From the NCBI GenBank assembly GCA_910576125.1, contig CAJTHM010000013.1, positions 1-64,000 of the forward strand: DNA of 64,000 nt, read 5' to 3'. Made by a program: the position numbers and the translations under genes. The notes below the pieces were generated by a model. The model made no database searches. It saw nothing but the letters and a program-made list of their open reading frames with translations, and was not told the origin of the DNA. This DNA is from Lachnospiraceae bacterium (GTDB taxonomy: Bacteria; Bacillota; Clostridia; Lachnospirales; Lachnospiraceae). Positions 53,843 to 63,431 of the stretch are shown in pieces (the stretch's first letter is position 1; the number at the start of each line of letters is the position of its first letter).

Positions 53843-54655
53843 TCATGCCGGCAAAAGGCTGACCGTAGCGCCGCCTTTCACCTCCACAATCGCCCTGTCA
53901 TCTATCTGCAGCCATACACTGGCAGCGCCGGGATTGTACACCATCCCATTGTCCCCCGAGAACTTCAGACGGCCTGCCGCTTCCATATAGTCGATGATCT
54001 CTATGTTCGTGGCATACCAGATGTCTTTCCTGCCTCCCATGTAGCTGCAGAACTCCTCCATCACGCCCCAGTTGTCCCTGTCGTCAAATTCATAGCTGTG
54101 CCCCCACACATACATCAGCTTCAGGTACTGGCGCTTTCCGAACTCTGCGAAGAACGCCGCCTTCTCCATCAGCTCCGGGTCATTGTGGTGGCAGGTGGGA
54201 TGCCATTCCATGGGGTCTTTTGGCAGCTCGTAATCCGCCCTCGCCTCCACTACCCTGCCATAGGCAATCCCAAGCTGGCGGAACAGCGCCCTGATCTCCG
54301 GGCTGTAGGAGCCGTTGGGATAGGCATGCCCCCGCACCAGCCCGCCTGTCAGGCCCTCCAGCCCCTTCCTGTCCTCCAGGATCTCATATGCCGCCTCCAC
54401 CAGGGGGCAGCGGGCTATGGTGGGATGGGTCAGGCAATGGGTGGCCACCTCATGGCCCTGGTAGAGCTCCCTGACCCTCTCCCTGGCAATGCGGTTCCCA
54501 TCCTTTTCCATCAGGCCGTAATTCAGGTTGAATGTCCCCTTGATTCCGTTTCTGTTAAAGATATCCACCAGGCGCTCATCCTGCAGCCTGCCGTCATCAT
54601 AGCTCATAGTGAGCGCCTTCGTCTTTCCTTCCGGAAAGCATGTATAGACCTTCAT
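53843..54655 (-). CDS. polysaccharide deacetylase family protein
   Basis: A 270-residue NodB-type enzyme. It has the metal and catalytic Asp pair D20/D21 (SYDDG), and H74-x3-H78 (ATHCLTHP) as the metal His pair; GHAYPNGSY and VWGHSYEFDD follow. No signal peptide is seen, so it would act on imported oligosaccharide. The start at 54655 has AAAGGA about 11 bp upstream; an ATG at 54667 lies too close to its site. In this operon its substrate is most likely an acetylated rhamnogalacturonan fragment, by context. Confidence 0.88.
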   Translation of the reverse strand: MKVYTCFPEGKTKALTMSYDDGRLQDERLVDIFNRNGIKGTFNLNYGLMEKDGNRIARERVRELYQGHEVATHCLTHPTIARCPLVEAAYEILEDRKGLEGLTGGLVRGHAYPNGSYSPEIRALFRQLGIAYGRVVEARADYELPKDPMEWHPTCHHNDPELMEKAAFFAEFGKRQYLKLMYVWGHSYEFDDRDNWGVMEEFCSYMGGRKDIWYATNIEIIDYMEAAGRLKFSGDNGMVYNPGAASVWLQIDDRAIVEVKGGATVSLLPA

Positions 54656-54687
54656 AATATCATCCATCCTTTCTGGCGGGGCATGGC

Positions 54688-57324
54688 TTATGCCCTGCGG
54701 AAACGCTCCCCTCCATCCGCTGTCAGCTCCCCGGCCTCTCTCAGGGTAGCCGGAATCCGGTCCCGGATAAGCTCCAGCGCCATGATGGCGTTCAGGCAAA
54801 ACTGCGCCACGAAATTGGTAGAGACCCAGGGGATTTCCCGCAGAGCCTCCCGGTTGCCCTGATTCGGAATCCAGCTCTGATCAAAGCCCTCACGGCTTTC
54901 CCCATTGATGATCGTGCTCAGCAGCTCCTTCCAGACCCGCCTGGCCAGCTCGCCGTCCTTTCGGTAAGCGGCGGCATAGGCGCCGATCCCCGCCGCCATG
55001 AAAGGAAAGGTGAATTCCCTGCTGCCGGTGAGCCCTCCCGTGGCCCTGTCCCTCTCTTCCTCTGTCATGAAATAAATGCTGCCCAGCTCGGCGAGCATCT
55101 CTTTCCAGTCCTCATCGCCCATCAGATCCCCCAGCTCCGTCCATATCTGAGGAGCGCCCATGCAAATCTGCAGGTGGCATCCTCCTGTGGTCCGCTCTCC
55201 GATATAGCGCAGATGGCAGGTGGCGGGGTCGAACTCAAAATCGGGGCCGGAGGCCAGCCTTAGGGGCGCTTTCCTGATGTCCTCAATCCCCGTCCGGATC
55301 TTGTCCAGATATCGTTCATCGTGGAATCTCTCCCATCTGGTCATCCAGTTGGAGCAAAGGGCCGACCAGTCCGGGCCGCTGCGGGCATGGCTGGGATAGA
55401 CCATGTCCTTTTTGTCAAAGAAGTCTCCCAGGGGATCCTTGTTCAGGAAGCTCATCTCATTGTCCTTCAGCTCCTCGAAGATGTCCTCCAGCCTCCTGTC
55501 CCCGGTCAGATAGTACAGGACCCTGTGATGCCCCGCCATGGCAATCCGCGCCTCCTTGCAGGGGCACCCCCAGTGGCGCACATTATGCCGGGAACCCAGC
55601 CCCTTATATCTGCCCATGTGGTAGACGTCCACCTCGCTGGCATGGCGGGACAGCTTCTCCGCCACCCTGTACACATCCCCCCTGCCGGTGCGCAGAAAGT
55701 ACAGCCACAGCCACAGAGTGGGCACCAGCTCCGTATTGTCCCACGCATAGCCGCCGATATCGTATTTCCACTGGTGGCGCACCAAATCGTAGGTATGCAT
55801 CACATCGCCGTAGTTGAACATGCCGTACCAGCCGCGCTGCTCGATCTCCCCCTTGTAAAAGTCGAAAACCTGCTCCATCTGGCTCTCCAGCCAGCGCTCC
55901 GTCTCCGTGGCACCCTCCCCGGCGGGCAGCGACCAGTAGCCGAACGCCCTCATCTCATGATAGAACTCCGGTGTCCCCACGTAGACGGCAGGATGGTTCA
56001 CGGACTGTGCGAAGGCCTCCACCTCCCCGTCCTCTGGAATCATCGCATCCGAAAACGCCACCCTGCACTCGTTCGTACAGGCGATTCCGTCTGGCGTCGC
56101 CCCCTTGTAATCGTATCCCTCGTAGCAGACCTGATTGTACCCTCTGTCCGCGTAATGCCGGAAATCCATGGCCGCCGCGTCCGGAGACCAGAACCACAGG
56201 GTGCATTCCGCGTTTTCTCCGTCCAGCCCCCTGCAGGTGATGCCGGAGGGATATTTTTCCCAGAAATCCCTGACCGCCGCTTTCACGCTGCCGTGTTCGG
56301 AGCCGAAGGCCGCCGCGCCCGCCGCCCGCTGTCCGTGCAGGGACTCGATGTAGCACAGGTTCTCCCCCTTCTGCTTCTTCTTGATGCCAAAGTGGCTGGC
56401 GCTGTCCTGGTACAGCGCGTACTCGCTCCAGACCGGCGCATCCTTCAGCACCTTGTCCGCCATCTGGCGCGCCTCGCCGGAAAGCAGCATCTTCTCTCCC
56501 GCCATCTGTCTCTGATAGAGGGCAATCGGCATTTTGGGCCGCCATGCCGTCAGCGGCACCAGGGCCTCATGGAACACGCCGTAGTCCCCCGGGAATTTCA
56601 CATGGCGGTTATACAGCTCCCCGGCCATGGGCGACAGGAAGCGGATTCCCATCCCCTTCAGGAAATCCTTGTCCTCATCCCCGTCATACAGGAAGGTATG
56701 GGTGAATTTTATGACAGCACTGTCATATCCCACCTCCATCCTGATTATAAACGGAAATCTCTCTTCCTGCAAGGAGGAGCGGTGAATCCCCTCATAGCGT
56801 ATCACTGTCCTCAGGTTCCCTGTCTCCTCCACGGCCACCTTCGTGATATGGCTTATATAGCTTTTCTCCACTTTGGCGGGGTTTCCCTGGAGCATGACCG
56901 GCTCCTCCAGGATCAATACGGGCTCAGCGTCCCGCAGATAGTTCCTGCCGTCCTTCGCCGCAGACTCGAACAGATGCCTCCCGTCCTTCCTGACAGTCAC
57001 CGTGACCGCCCCCGCCCGGAGCAGGATTTCCTCTTCCGTCTCCACGCATTCCATGCCGCCTACGCTCCCCGGCTTTCCCGGCAGCACTTCGATGTCCTGC
57101 CCCAGCCGCGCCGCGTCCGCCGTGTGGGCCGTCCACTTTACGGAGCCGTCCGGCCAGTAGGCCGTGACCCTGGACTGCATCGGGATCTCCTCCTGCCCCG
57201 TGCCGTCTGCCGCCTGCCGCCTGCACAGATATTCCGTCTCCTTTGTACACTCTCCCTGTCTCCACATACAGCCGAAGGTCGTATAGCCCTCCGCCCTGGT
57301 TCCCTCCAATAAATGCAGCTTCAT
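54688..57324 (-). CDS. PL26/YetA-like exo-rhamnogalacturonan lyase family protein
   Basis: An 878-residue protein without signal peptide. Residues 1-330 form the N-terminal RIFT-barrel-type domain (AYWPDGSVKWTAHTAD, VTVRKDGRHLFES, YEGIHRSSLQEERFPFIIRMEVGYDS); the rest is a large alpha/alpha-barrel (MFNYGDVMHTYD, WDNTELVPTLWLWLYF, VYHMGRYKGLGSRHNVRHWGC). This order matches the PcRGLX/YetA group, which are exo-acting rhamnogalacturonan lyases. It would release unsaturated disaccharides, the substrate of the GH105 enzyme encoded downstream. GGAAGGGAGGAAGGAA precedes the ATG. Confidence 0.85.
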   Translation of the reverse strand: MKLHLLEGTRAEGYTTFGCMWRQGECTKETEYLCRRQAADGTGQEEIPMQSRVTAYWPDGSVKWTAHTADAARLGQDIEVLPGKPGSVGGMECVETEEEILLRAGAVTVTVRKDGRHLFESAAKDGRNYLRDAEPVLILEEPVMLQGNPAKVEKSYISHITKVAVEETGNLRTVIRYEGIHRSSLQEERFPFIIRMEVGYDSAVIKFTHTFLYDGDEDKDFLKGMGIRFLSPMAGELYNRHVKFPGDYGVFHEALVPLTAWRPKMPIALYQRQMAGEKMLLSGEARQMADKVLKDAPVWSEYALYQDSASHFGIKKKQKGENLCYIESLHGQRAAGAAAFGSEHGSVKAAVRDFWEKYPSGITCRGLDGENAECTLWFWSPDAAAMDFRHYADRGYNQVCYEGYDYKGATPDGIACTNECRVAFSDAMIPEDGEVEAFAQSVNHPAVYVGTPEFYHEMRAFGYWSLPAGEGATETERWLESQMEQVFDFYKGEIEQRGWYGMFNYGDVMHTYDLVRHQWKYDIGGYAWDNTELVPTLWLWLYFLRTGRGDVYRVAEKLSRHASEVDVYHMGRYKGLGSRHNVRHWGCPCKEARIAMAGHHRVLYYLTGDRRLEDIFEELKDNEMSFLNKDPLGDFFDKKDMVYPSHARSGPDWSALCSNWMTRWERFHDERYLDKIRTGIEDIRKAPLRLASGPDFEFDPATCHLRYIGERTTGGCHLQICMGAPQIWTELGDLMGDEDWKEMLAELGSIYFMTEEERDRATGGLTGSREFTFPFMAAGIGAYAAAYRKDGELARRVWKELLSTIINGESREGFDQSWIPNQGNREALREIPWVSTNFVAQFCLNAIMALELIRDRIPATLREAGELTADGGERFRRA

Positions 57325-57359
57325 TTCCTTCCTCCCTTCCTGAAACCGGAATTAGGTTC

Positions 57360-60300
57360 CTAAAAATCGATTTCCTTTGTGCGGGAGCCCCGCGCCTTGC
57401 CTGATGCATAGATGTCCCCGTGAGGACCGTCCTCCTCGCAGAGGACATGGAGACCGGCTATCTGTACAACGGCCTCCAGTGGTTTAAAGACCCGGTGCCA
57501 CCCCTCACAGCTCTCCCTCCACACGTATTTGTCCACGCACCCATATGCGGAGAACACCTTCAGCCGGATTGCATCCCCCGTCCTTACCCTGTCGAAAGCT
57601 ATCTTCTGGGAACGGCAGGTATTTTGGAGCGTCCCCTGCGCCGCGGACTCCCATCCGGCCTCTTCCCCATGTCTTATCTCTATCGCGTAGTCCCTGACGA
57701 ACCCCTCATGGCCTCTGTCCCGCTGCTCCGGCACATAGAGAATCCCCCTCATGGCAATCGGCCTGCACAGCAGGATGGTGATTTCAATGGGAAACCCTTC
57801 CGCCTCCGCCCGGACAGAGGAATTCGGATCCGCTGTCACAAGGCTGCCGCCGTTTCTGACCTGGCTGCAGCTATACAGGATCTTTTCCGTCAGCTCCCCC
57901 ATCCGCAGCATCGGGAAGAGCTTTGCCTCAATAGACTGCGCCCGGGCTTCCACGGACGGCGCGAAATCCTCCGAGGAGGCATACCGCAGGATGGCCTGCT
58001 TCAGGCAGTAGGCCCCGGGGCGCTCCTCGAAGCTTCCCTCCAGATTTGCGGAGACCAGCAAAAGGCTCCCTCCCAGGACCTTTGCCTCGAACAGCAGGCT
58101 CTGCAGCAGGTTCCTGTTCCAGTCATCGATGGGCTGTACGATCGGCTCCACCTGCTCCAGGCCCTCCATCCAGAACCCCCTGGCCTGTTCCAGGATATCC
58201 TCCCATTGCCAGCCTCCCGAGCGCCCCGTGGGAAAATGCCGGAAGACCGGATGGCCCTCCCGCACCACAATCCCCATGGTACGCCGCCAGGAAGGCCCCA
58301 TCTGCCCGTTCCAGTCCACGCTTCTGGCGGACAGCGCCGGGCACTCATAGCCCAGATCCGACAGATAGGGCGAGAATACCACCCTTCCGCCCTCCTCCAG
58401 GGCGCTCTTAGCCTCCGCCCAGTCTCTTGTATACAAGACCCCGCCGGACTGCGCATCCTGCCCACAGTCCAGGAATACGTACATGCTCCAGCGGTTGCGG
58501 CTCATGACGGCCCTCTGCCCCGATGTGTCATATGTATCCTGGGAATCCAGCAATTCCAGCATAAGCTCCAGCTCTCTGCTCTGCGTCAGTCCGGCTTCCC
58601 GGGTGATTTCCCTGAAATCGATTATAATATCACCGATTTCCGTATTGCATCCGCAGGGGATTTCCTCTGCCCGCAATTCCCCTGTCCGCCAGAGGGCATC
58701 GCCGCACCGCAGCGTCCACACCACAATGGGTTCTTTGACAGCTTCTTTCCCATAATGGCAGACCTCCACCGGAATCACGGCCCTGTCTGTGCTCCTCCAT
58801 ACATAGCTGCTGCATCTGGCCAGCAGCACCGTGTCCCCGCAGAATTCCCGGAACGCCTCCGGGCTGCCATACCCCTTGCTCTCCCAGAAAGAATCCAGTA
58901 TCCCCACCAAAGCCGTCCCCTGCCCCAGGTAGTCATGGAGATCCAGGAGTTCGAAGCCCTGTATCTGCGGCGTCCTGCAATTCGCCTCCAGCTCCTCCTT
59001 GTAGAGCCGGAGCTGGTTCTCCCCGGAGCACCTCACGAAATCCTCCGCATAGGGCAGGATGCCGTTGGCCCGGGCATTCTCCTGGAACACCCTGTAATTC
59101 CCCGGCTGCAGGTAGCCCTTGAACTTGCGGATGACGCCATAATCGGGATAAGCGCAGATCTGCCCCAGCTCATGGCAGATGACCGGCTTCTTTACGCCCT
59201 CCAAGGACGGGCTGTAATTTCCGCCCCGCCAGCCCAGGGGATTGCGAATCGTGCCGCCCAGGTAAGGGCCGTATCCGGAGCGGTGGAAATAGATGAAATC
59301 CGTGCCCTGAATCCCGGCCGGGGGTACGTCATAGAACCAGCCGGACTGGGCGGTGTAGAGCCTCCTGCCCCCATATCCTAAGGTTTCGTCATATTCCCTG
59401 GCCTCCCGAACCCATCTGCGCAGCGCCTTATACCACGCACCGCCGGGTTCATTGCTGGGCGAGAAGAACACAAAGGAGGGATGATGCCCGAAGCTGTCCA
59501 GGATGCGCCTGGTCTCTGCCATCAGCACCTCATACATCTCCATCTCCTGGGAACTGTCCCCGAAGCGGTTCCACATGCCGCATTCCACCAGCAGACATAC
59601 TCCTGCCTCATCCGCCGCGGCGAAAGCCGCCTCGGGAGGGCAATAGGAGTGGAAGCGGATGCTGTTCAGTCCCCAGGCCTGGATTGTCCCCATGAGCTTT
59701 CGCCACCAGGCCATCCCCGTCTCGGGATGGCCGGTCAGCGGATAATCCCCCCCAAAGTGGGTAGCGCGAAAATAGAACGGTTTTCCGTCTATCAGAATCT
59801 GGTTTCCGGATGCCTCCACGGTTCTGGGATGGGCGGCTGCATAGGTGCTCTTCGCCGCCTCCCGCTCCCTGTACTCCTTCTCTGTCATCAGGGCTATCTC
59901 GCCCACCATGCCGTTCCATGTCCCTCCCAGGGCATCCGACACCCCATGGGCGTCCGGACGGTAAGGGTAAATCATGGAATTGTCCATGGCCACCCGGATG
60001 GTATGCCTGCCGGAAAGCAGCACGCCCAGCCTGACATGATGGGGGCCGCAGAGCGTACAGTCCTCCCCGCGGCAGACTCCGTCTATCCATACCCGGCTGC
60101 GCCATCTTGCCACCTCTATGTAGAAATACCACTCCTGGCCGTCAATGGGAATCTGGAAATCCCTCTCATAGACAGCCTCCCCCAGAAAGTGCCTAGGCGG
60201 CTGGGACAGGAAGGGCACGTTCACGCCCTCCTCCTGGGCATAGCGGTATTCCTCCTGCTGGTACCAGAACGTATCATGTAGGCTGCTGACCCAAGGCGTC

Positions 60301-60425
60301 TGCCTGGTGATGGGGTCTCCGTATCCGGCTGCCTGCAGGATGCCCGGCAGCTGGATTTGCCCTGTCTGCGCGCCTTCCTCCGCCTCCAGGGAAATATTCC
60401 ATTTTCCAGATAAATCTATATGCAT
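57360..60425 (-). CDS. large GH2-type glycoside hydrolase
   Basis: A 1021-residue cytoplasmic enzyme. The N-terminal jelly-roll sugar-binding domain (residues 1-180; VYERDFQIPIDGQEWYFYIE, GTWNGMVGEI) is followed by an Ig-like domain and a TIM barrel with acid/base E326 in SPSNEPGG and nucleophile E419 in VICHELGQ. About 450 more C-terminal residues are accessory. GH2 enzymes act as beta-galactosidase, beta-glucuronidase, beta-mannosidase or on galacturonan; in this operon a side-chain-removing role on rhamnogalacturonan is most likely. Start 60425 has GAGGAG about 9 bp upstream. Confidence 0.85.
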   Translation of the reverse strand: MHIDLSGKWNISLEAEEGAQTGQIQLPGILQAAGYGDPITRQTPWVSSLHDTFWYQQEEYRYAQEEGVNVPFLSQPPRHFLGEAVYERDFQIPIDGQEWYFYIEVARWRSRVWIDGVCRGEDCTLCGPHHVRLGVLLSGRHTIRVAMDNSMIYPYRPDAHGVSDALGGTWNGMVGEIALMTEKEYREREAAKSTYAAAHPRTVEASGNQILIDGKPFYFRATHFGGDYPLTGHPETGMAWWRKLMGTIQAWGLNSIRFHSYCPPEAAFAAADEAGVCLLVECGMWNRFGDSSQEMEMYEVLMAETRRILDSFGHHPSFVFFSPSNEPGGAWYKALRRWVREAREYDETLGYGGRRLYTAQSGWFYDVPPAGIQGTDFIYFHRSGYGPYLGGTIRNPLGWRGGNYSPSLEGVKKPVICHELGQICAYPDYGVIRKFKGYLQPGNYRVFQENARANGILPYAEDFVRCSGENQLRLYKEELEANCRTPQIQGFELLDLHDYLGQGTALVGILDSFWESKGYGSPEAFREFCGDTVLLARCSSYVWRSTDRAVIPVEVCHYGKEAVKEPIVVWTLRCGDALWRTGELRAEEIPCGCNTEIGDIIIDFREITREAGLTQSRELELMLELLDSQDTYDTSGQRAVMSRNRWSMYVFLDCGQDAQSGGVLYTRDWAEAKSALEEGGRVVFSPYLSDLGYECPALSARSVDWNGQMGPSWRRTMGIVVREGHPVFRHFPTGRSGGWQWEDILEQARGFWMEGLEQVEPIVQPIDDWNRNLLQSLLFEAKVLGGSLLLVSANLEGSFEERPGAYCLKQAILRYASSEDFAPSVEARAQSIEAKLFPMLRMGELTEKILYSCSQVRNGGSLVTADPNSSVRAEAEGFPIEITILLCRPIAMRGILYVPEQRDRGHEGFVRDYAIEIRHGEEAGWESAAQGTLQNTCRSQKIAFDRVRTGDAIRLKVFSAYGCVDKYVWRESCEGWHRVFKPLEAVVQIAGLHVLCEEDGPHGDIYASGKARGSRTKEIDF

Positions 60426-60429
60426 ATCC

Positions 60430-60648
60430 GTTTGCTCCTCTTGTGGTCCTGTGCTGTCTCCGGCTTGCCGTCTGTCCAGTCGCCGGAAGATGGCAGAAAG
60501 GGACACCGATGCCTTTTACGGCATCGATGCCCTTCCCGTCCTATCGTCCGCGGCGAAGTCACTGGCCCGCGGACGAACCGCCCAGGCACTTGCCAGGTAA
60601 ATTATTGATTAAGAATTACTGGTTAAGAATTATTGGTTCGCCGAGGCG
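60430..60648 (-). promoter_or_regulatory. hairpin-rich spacer between the binding-protein and GH2 genes
   Basis: A 220-bp intercistronic gap with three inverted repeats on the minus strand: GGCGAATCAGTAATTCGCC next to the binding-protein stop, TCGTCCGCGG/CCGCGGACGA, and GATGCC/GGCATC. A 15-bp direct repeat (TTAAGAATTACTGG / TTAAGAATTATTGG) lies near 60608-60638. There is no strong T-run, so this looks like a processing or stabilising region that lowers downstream expression. Confidence 0.5.
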
Positions 60649-60650
60649 AA

Positions 60651-62339
60651 TTACTGATTCGCCTTGTATTGCTCGTTCACCTCCGCAATGACGGTATCAT
60701 AGCCATTATCGCGGATGCGCTGAAGCTCAGCCTCGAAAGCAGCCATGTCGATAGCGCCGCAGATATACTGAGTTCTTGCCGCGGTAGCCGCCTCGTCCAG
60801 GGAAGCGCCCTCGCTGGCGTATGTGGGAGAATTCACCAGATAGGGCATGGCAGGATTCATCACCGCATAGGGAAGCGCTGCCTCATAAGCCTCGTTCTGT
60901 GCCTGGTCATACTTGTCAATCTGACGCTCAACTCTTGCGGTAGTTTCCTCTGTGGTAGGCAGGAAAGGCAGCATCTGGTTCAGTCCCAGATAGTTCTCTG
61001 CCAGAGCCTTGCCCTCCTCGGTATTGTCAGTATCTACCAGCAGGCCGTCCACTATGTCATAGTTGATGCCTTCCAGGCCATACTGGGTCAAAACCAGCAT
61101 CTCGGGATCGTTGAGCTTATCTAACAGGGTCAATGCGGCTTCGATTTTCTCCGGTGTGTCCAGAGTGGTGGCGGACAGTGTAAAGTATCCGGCATAGCCT
61201 GCGGTCGCAAGGGTATGTCCGTTTACCGCGCCGTGCAGTGTCATATGAGCGGCTTCATCCGGGTTCACGACAGAGGGCGTAAATGTGGCTTCATCCTCAA
61301 AATACTTCCAGATACGCTTTCCGGAATCCAGCACGTCGATGAATACGCCATTCTCGCCCTTCTTACATCCGTCGGACCATCCATCGGTAGGGCGGGTGTG
61401 CCAGTCGGCAGGCATCAGGCCCTCGTCGTACAGGCTTTTGATGTAATCAACGGCTTCCATGTACTCGGGCTGCATCCATACGGGAACCAGCTGTCCGTCA
61501 ACCTCTGCCCATCCGTTGCCGCAGCCGAACCAGGTCTGGATGATGTCAAAAGGCCCTGTATGCTTGGTCATCTCCATGCCGATGGTGTCATCCACGCCGT
61601 TTCCGTCGGGATCGCCGTAGGTAAATGCCTTCAGCATCTCCTTCACCGCTTCCGGCGTGTTGGGCTCGGTCAGGTTGTACTCGTCCTTCAGCTTCTCAAA
61701 CCAGTCAGTGCGGTAGCTCAGACCATTACGGCCTACTACACGGGTTCTGGGAATGGCAATCAGCTTGCCGTCTACAGTCAGGTTAGCCGCCACTTCCTTG
61801 GACATACCGGACAGGTTGGGATACTTTGCGCTGTCCCATACATATTCATTCAGATCCACGAATGCCCCCTGCTTTGCCGCCTCTACCACATTGGCCGTGA
61901 CAGTACCGCCCCAGGTAATAATATGAGGCATGGTGCCGGGATTCGTCAGGTACAGTGCATTCTTGTCCGCCAGAGCGTCGTTGGCCACCCAGGTCAGCTC
62001 CACGTTTACATTGGTGTAGTCCTTAATCTGATTCAGAATCTGCTCAGCGTACTCACCTACGTTGTTGCTGCCAGCGTTCACATCGATAACACTGAAGGTG
62101 ATGGTCTGCCGCTCACCGGAAGGCTGCTCCTCCTGGGAGGACTCGGAAGACTCGCTGTCCTGCTGGCTCTCCTCACTTGACGCGGAGCTATCCTCCGCCG
62201 TGGACTGGCTGCTCTCATTGCCGGCGCTGCTGCCGCTTCCCTCATTGCTTCCGCTGCCGTTCCCACAGGCCGCCAGACTTAAGGTCATGGCGGAGGCAAG
62301 CGCAAGTGCAAATACCTTGTTCAAACTCTTTTTCTTCAT
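60651..62339 (-). CDS. extracellular sugar-binding lipoprotein of an lpl/ytc-type ABC importer
   Basis: A 562-residue lipoprotein with lipobox LAAC (lipidated Cys 25), a Ser/Glu/Gly-rich spacer (about 26-70), and a large type-2 periplasmic-binding fold (ITFSVIDVNAGSNNVGEY..., TWGGTVTANVVEAAKQGAFVDLNEYVWDSAKYPNL). This size and the LplA/YtcQ-like sequence are typical for complex-oligosaccharide importers of Clostridia. AAGGAGGAGAAA precedes the ATG. It is the binding protein for the permeases at 62503 and 63432; the ATPase is probably a shared MsmK-type protein encoded elsewhere. Confidence 0.93.
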   Translation of the reverse strand: MKKKSLNKVFALALASAMTLSLAACGNGSGSNEGSGSSAGNESSQSTAEDSSASSEESQQDSESSESSQEEQPSGERQTITFSVIDVNAGSNNVGEYAEQILNQIKDYTNVNVELTWVANDALADKNALYLTNPGTMPHIITWGGTVTANVVEAAKQGAFVDLNEYVWDSAKYPNLSGMSKEVAANLTVDGKLIAIPRTRVVGRNGLSYRTDWFEKLKDEYNLTEPNTPEAVKEMLKAFTYGDPDGNGVDDTIGMEMTKHTGPFDIIQTWFGCGNGWAEVDGQLVPVWMQPEYMEAVDYIKSLYDEGLMPADWHTRPTDGWSDGCKKGENGVFIDVLDSGKRIWKYFEDEATFTPSVVNPDEAAHMTLHGAVNGHTLATAGYAGYFTLSATTLDTPEKIEAALTLLDKLNDPEMLVLTQYGLEGINYDIVDGLLVDTDNTEEGKALAENYLGLNQMLPFLPTTEETTARVERQIDKYDQAQNEAYEAALPYAVMNPAMPYLVNSPTYASEGASLDEAATAARTQYICGAIDMAAFEAELQRIRDNGYDTVIAEVNEQYKANQ

Positions 62340-62446
62340 TTTCTCCTCCTTATTGAATGAAATGGTTGATTTATGATTGCGGCAGCGGCCTCCCGCCGTC
62401 GGAACCAGCTATTAAATTGCCCAAAACTGTCCAATTGCCCGAACCT

Positions 62447-62508
62447 GGAAGAATGCCCTTCGGGCATTCTTCCGGCTGAATAGGCGCGCCCTCTGCGCCT
62501 ATTCAGCC
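62447..62508 (-). promoter_or_regulatory. paired hairpins between permease and binding-protein genes
   Basis: Two perfect hairpins in tandem: a 12-bp stem at 62447-62473 (GGAAGAATGCCC arm) and a 14-bp stem at 62474-62508 (GGCTGAATAGGCGC arm), the second including the permease stop codon. No T-run follows. Such structures usually protect the upstream mRNA or set unequal subunit levels. Confidence 0.65.
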
Positions 62509-63414
62509 TTTGACAGCTCCCACCATCACGCCCTTGGTGAAGTATTTCTGCACGAAAGGATAGATGCACAGGACAGGAACCGTAGCGATAACGGTACATG
62601 CCATCTTCACCGCCTTGTCAGGGGGCGCACCGTTCATATCATAGAAATCCATCATCGCGTCCGAAAAGGTAGAAGACAGCAGTATGATAGAACGCAGCTG
62701 AATCTGAATCGGGAACTTCTCCGCCGTCTGCAGATAAATCATGGAATTGAAATAATCATTCCAGAATCCCACGCCATAGAACAGGGAGATGGAAGCGATC
62801 ACCGGCTTGGACAGGGGCAGCGCCACTTTGGTAAAAATCTGCAGATCGTTGGCTCCGTCCATATAGGAAGCCTCGTCCAGTTCCACGGGCAGCCCAGTAA
62901 AAAACTTTTTGATGATGACCATGTTGAACGGATTGATCAGGGCCGGCAGCACCAGCGCCCAGTAGGTATCATACAGCCCGTAGGCGTTGATCACCATGTA
63001 GGAGGGAATCATGCCGCCGGAAAACAGCATGGTCACGATCACCAGATTCATAATCCAGTTTCTGCCCCTGAAATGCATCTTGGACAGGGGATATGCGAAG
63101 CTCAGGGAGAAGAGCATGCACATCACCGTCCCCATGATGGTCAGGATGATGGAATTCTTCAGCCCCCGCAATATATTCGCCGTCCGGATGGCATACTGGT
63201 AAGCGTTCAGGGAGACTTGTGTGGGAATGATGAAAAACGCTTTCTCCGTCAGCTCCTTCTCCGTTGCGAAGGAACCGGCTACCACATACAGGAAGGGCAG
63301 GACGGTACTCAGTGCAATCAGTCCCAATGCCACATAGATAATCACATCCACAATCCGGTCGCCGGTGCTCTTCCTCACCTTGGCGCCTTCCTTTACTACA
63401 TGCTCTTTCGCCAT
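62503..63414 (-). CDS. carbohydrate ABC importer permease (LplC/YtcP-type)
   Basis: A 303-residue permease with six TM segments and the EAA-like loop YMDGANDLQIFTKVALPLSKPVIA. It begins MAKEHVVKEGAKVRKSTGDRIVDVIIY, the usual start for this subfamily. GGGAGGAGGCACACA precedes the ATG. It starts 18 bp after the upstream permease stop. Confidence 0.93.
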   Translation of the reverse strand: MAKEHVVKEGAKVRKSTGDRIVDVIIYVALGLIALSTVLPFLYVVAGSFATEKELTEKAFFIIPTQVSLNAYQYAIRTANILRGLKNSIILTIMGTVMCMLFSLSFAYPLSKMHFRGRNWIMNLVIVTMLFSGGMIPSYMVINAYGLYDTYWALVLPALINPFNMVIIKKFFTGLPVELDEASYMDGANDLQIFTKVALPLSKPVIASISLFYGVGFWNDYFNSMIYLQTAEKFPIQIQLRSIILLSSTFSDAMMDFYDMNGAPPDKAVKMACTVIATVPVLCIYPFVQKYFTKGVMVGAVKG

Positions 63415-63431
63415 TGTGTGCCTCCTCCCTT

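Noticed and set aside
52943..59381. Plus-strand frames of 639-663 codons opposite the pectin operon
   Set aside because: Same cause: the minus-strand proteins show catalytic motifs and good starts; the plus-strand translations show none.
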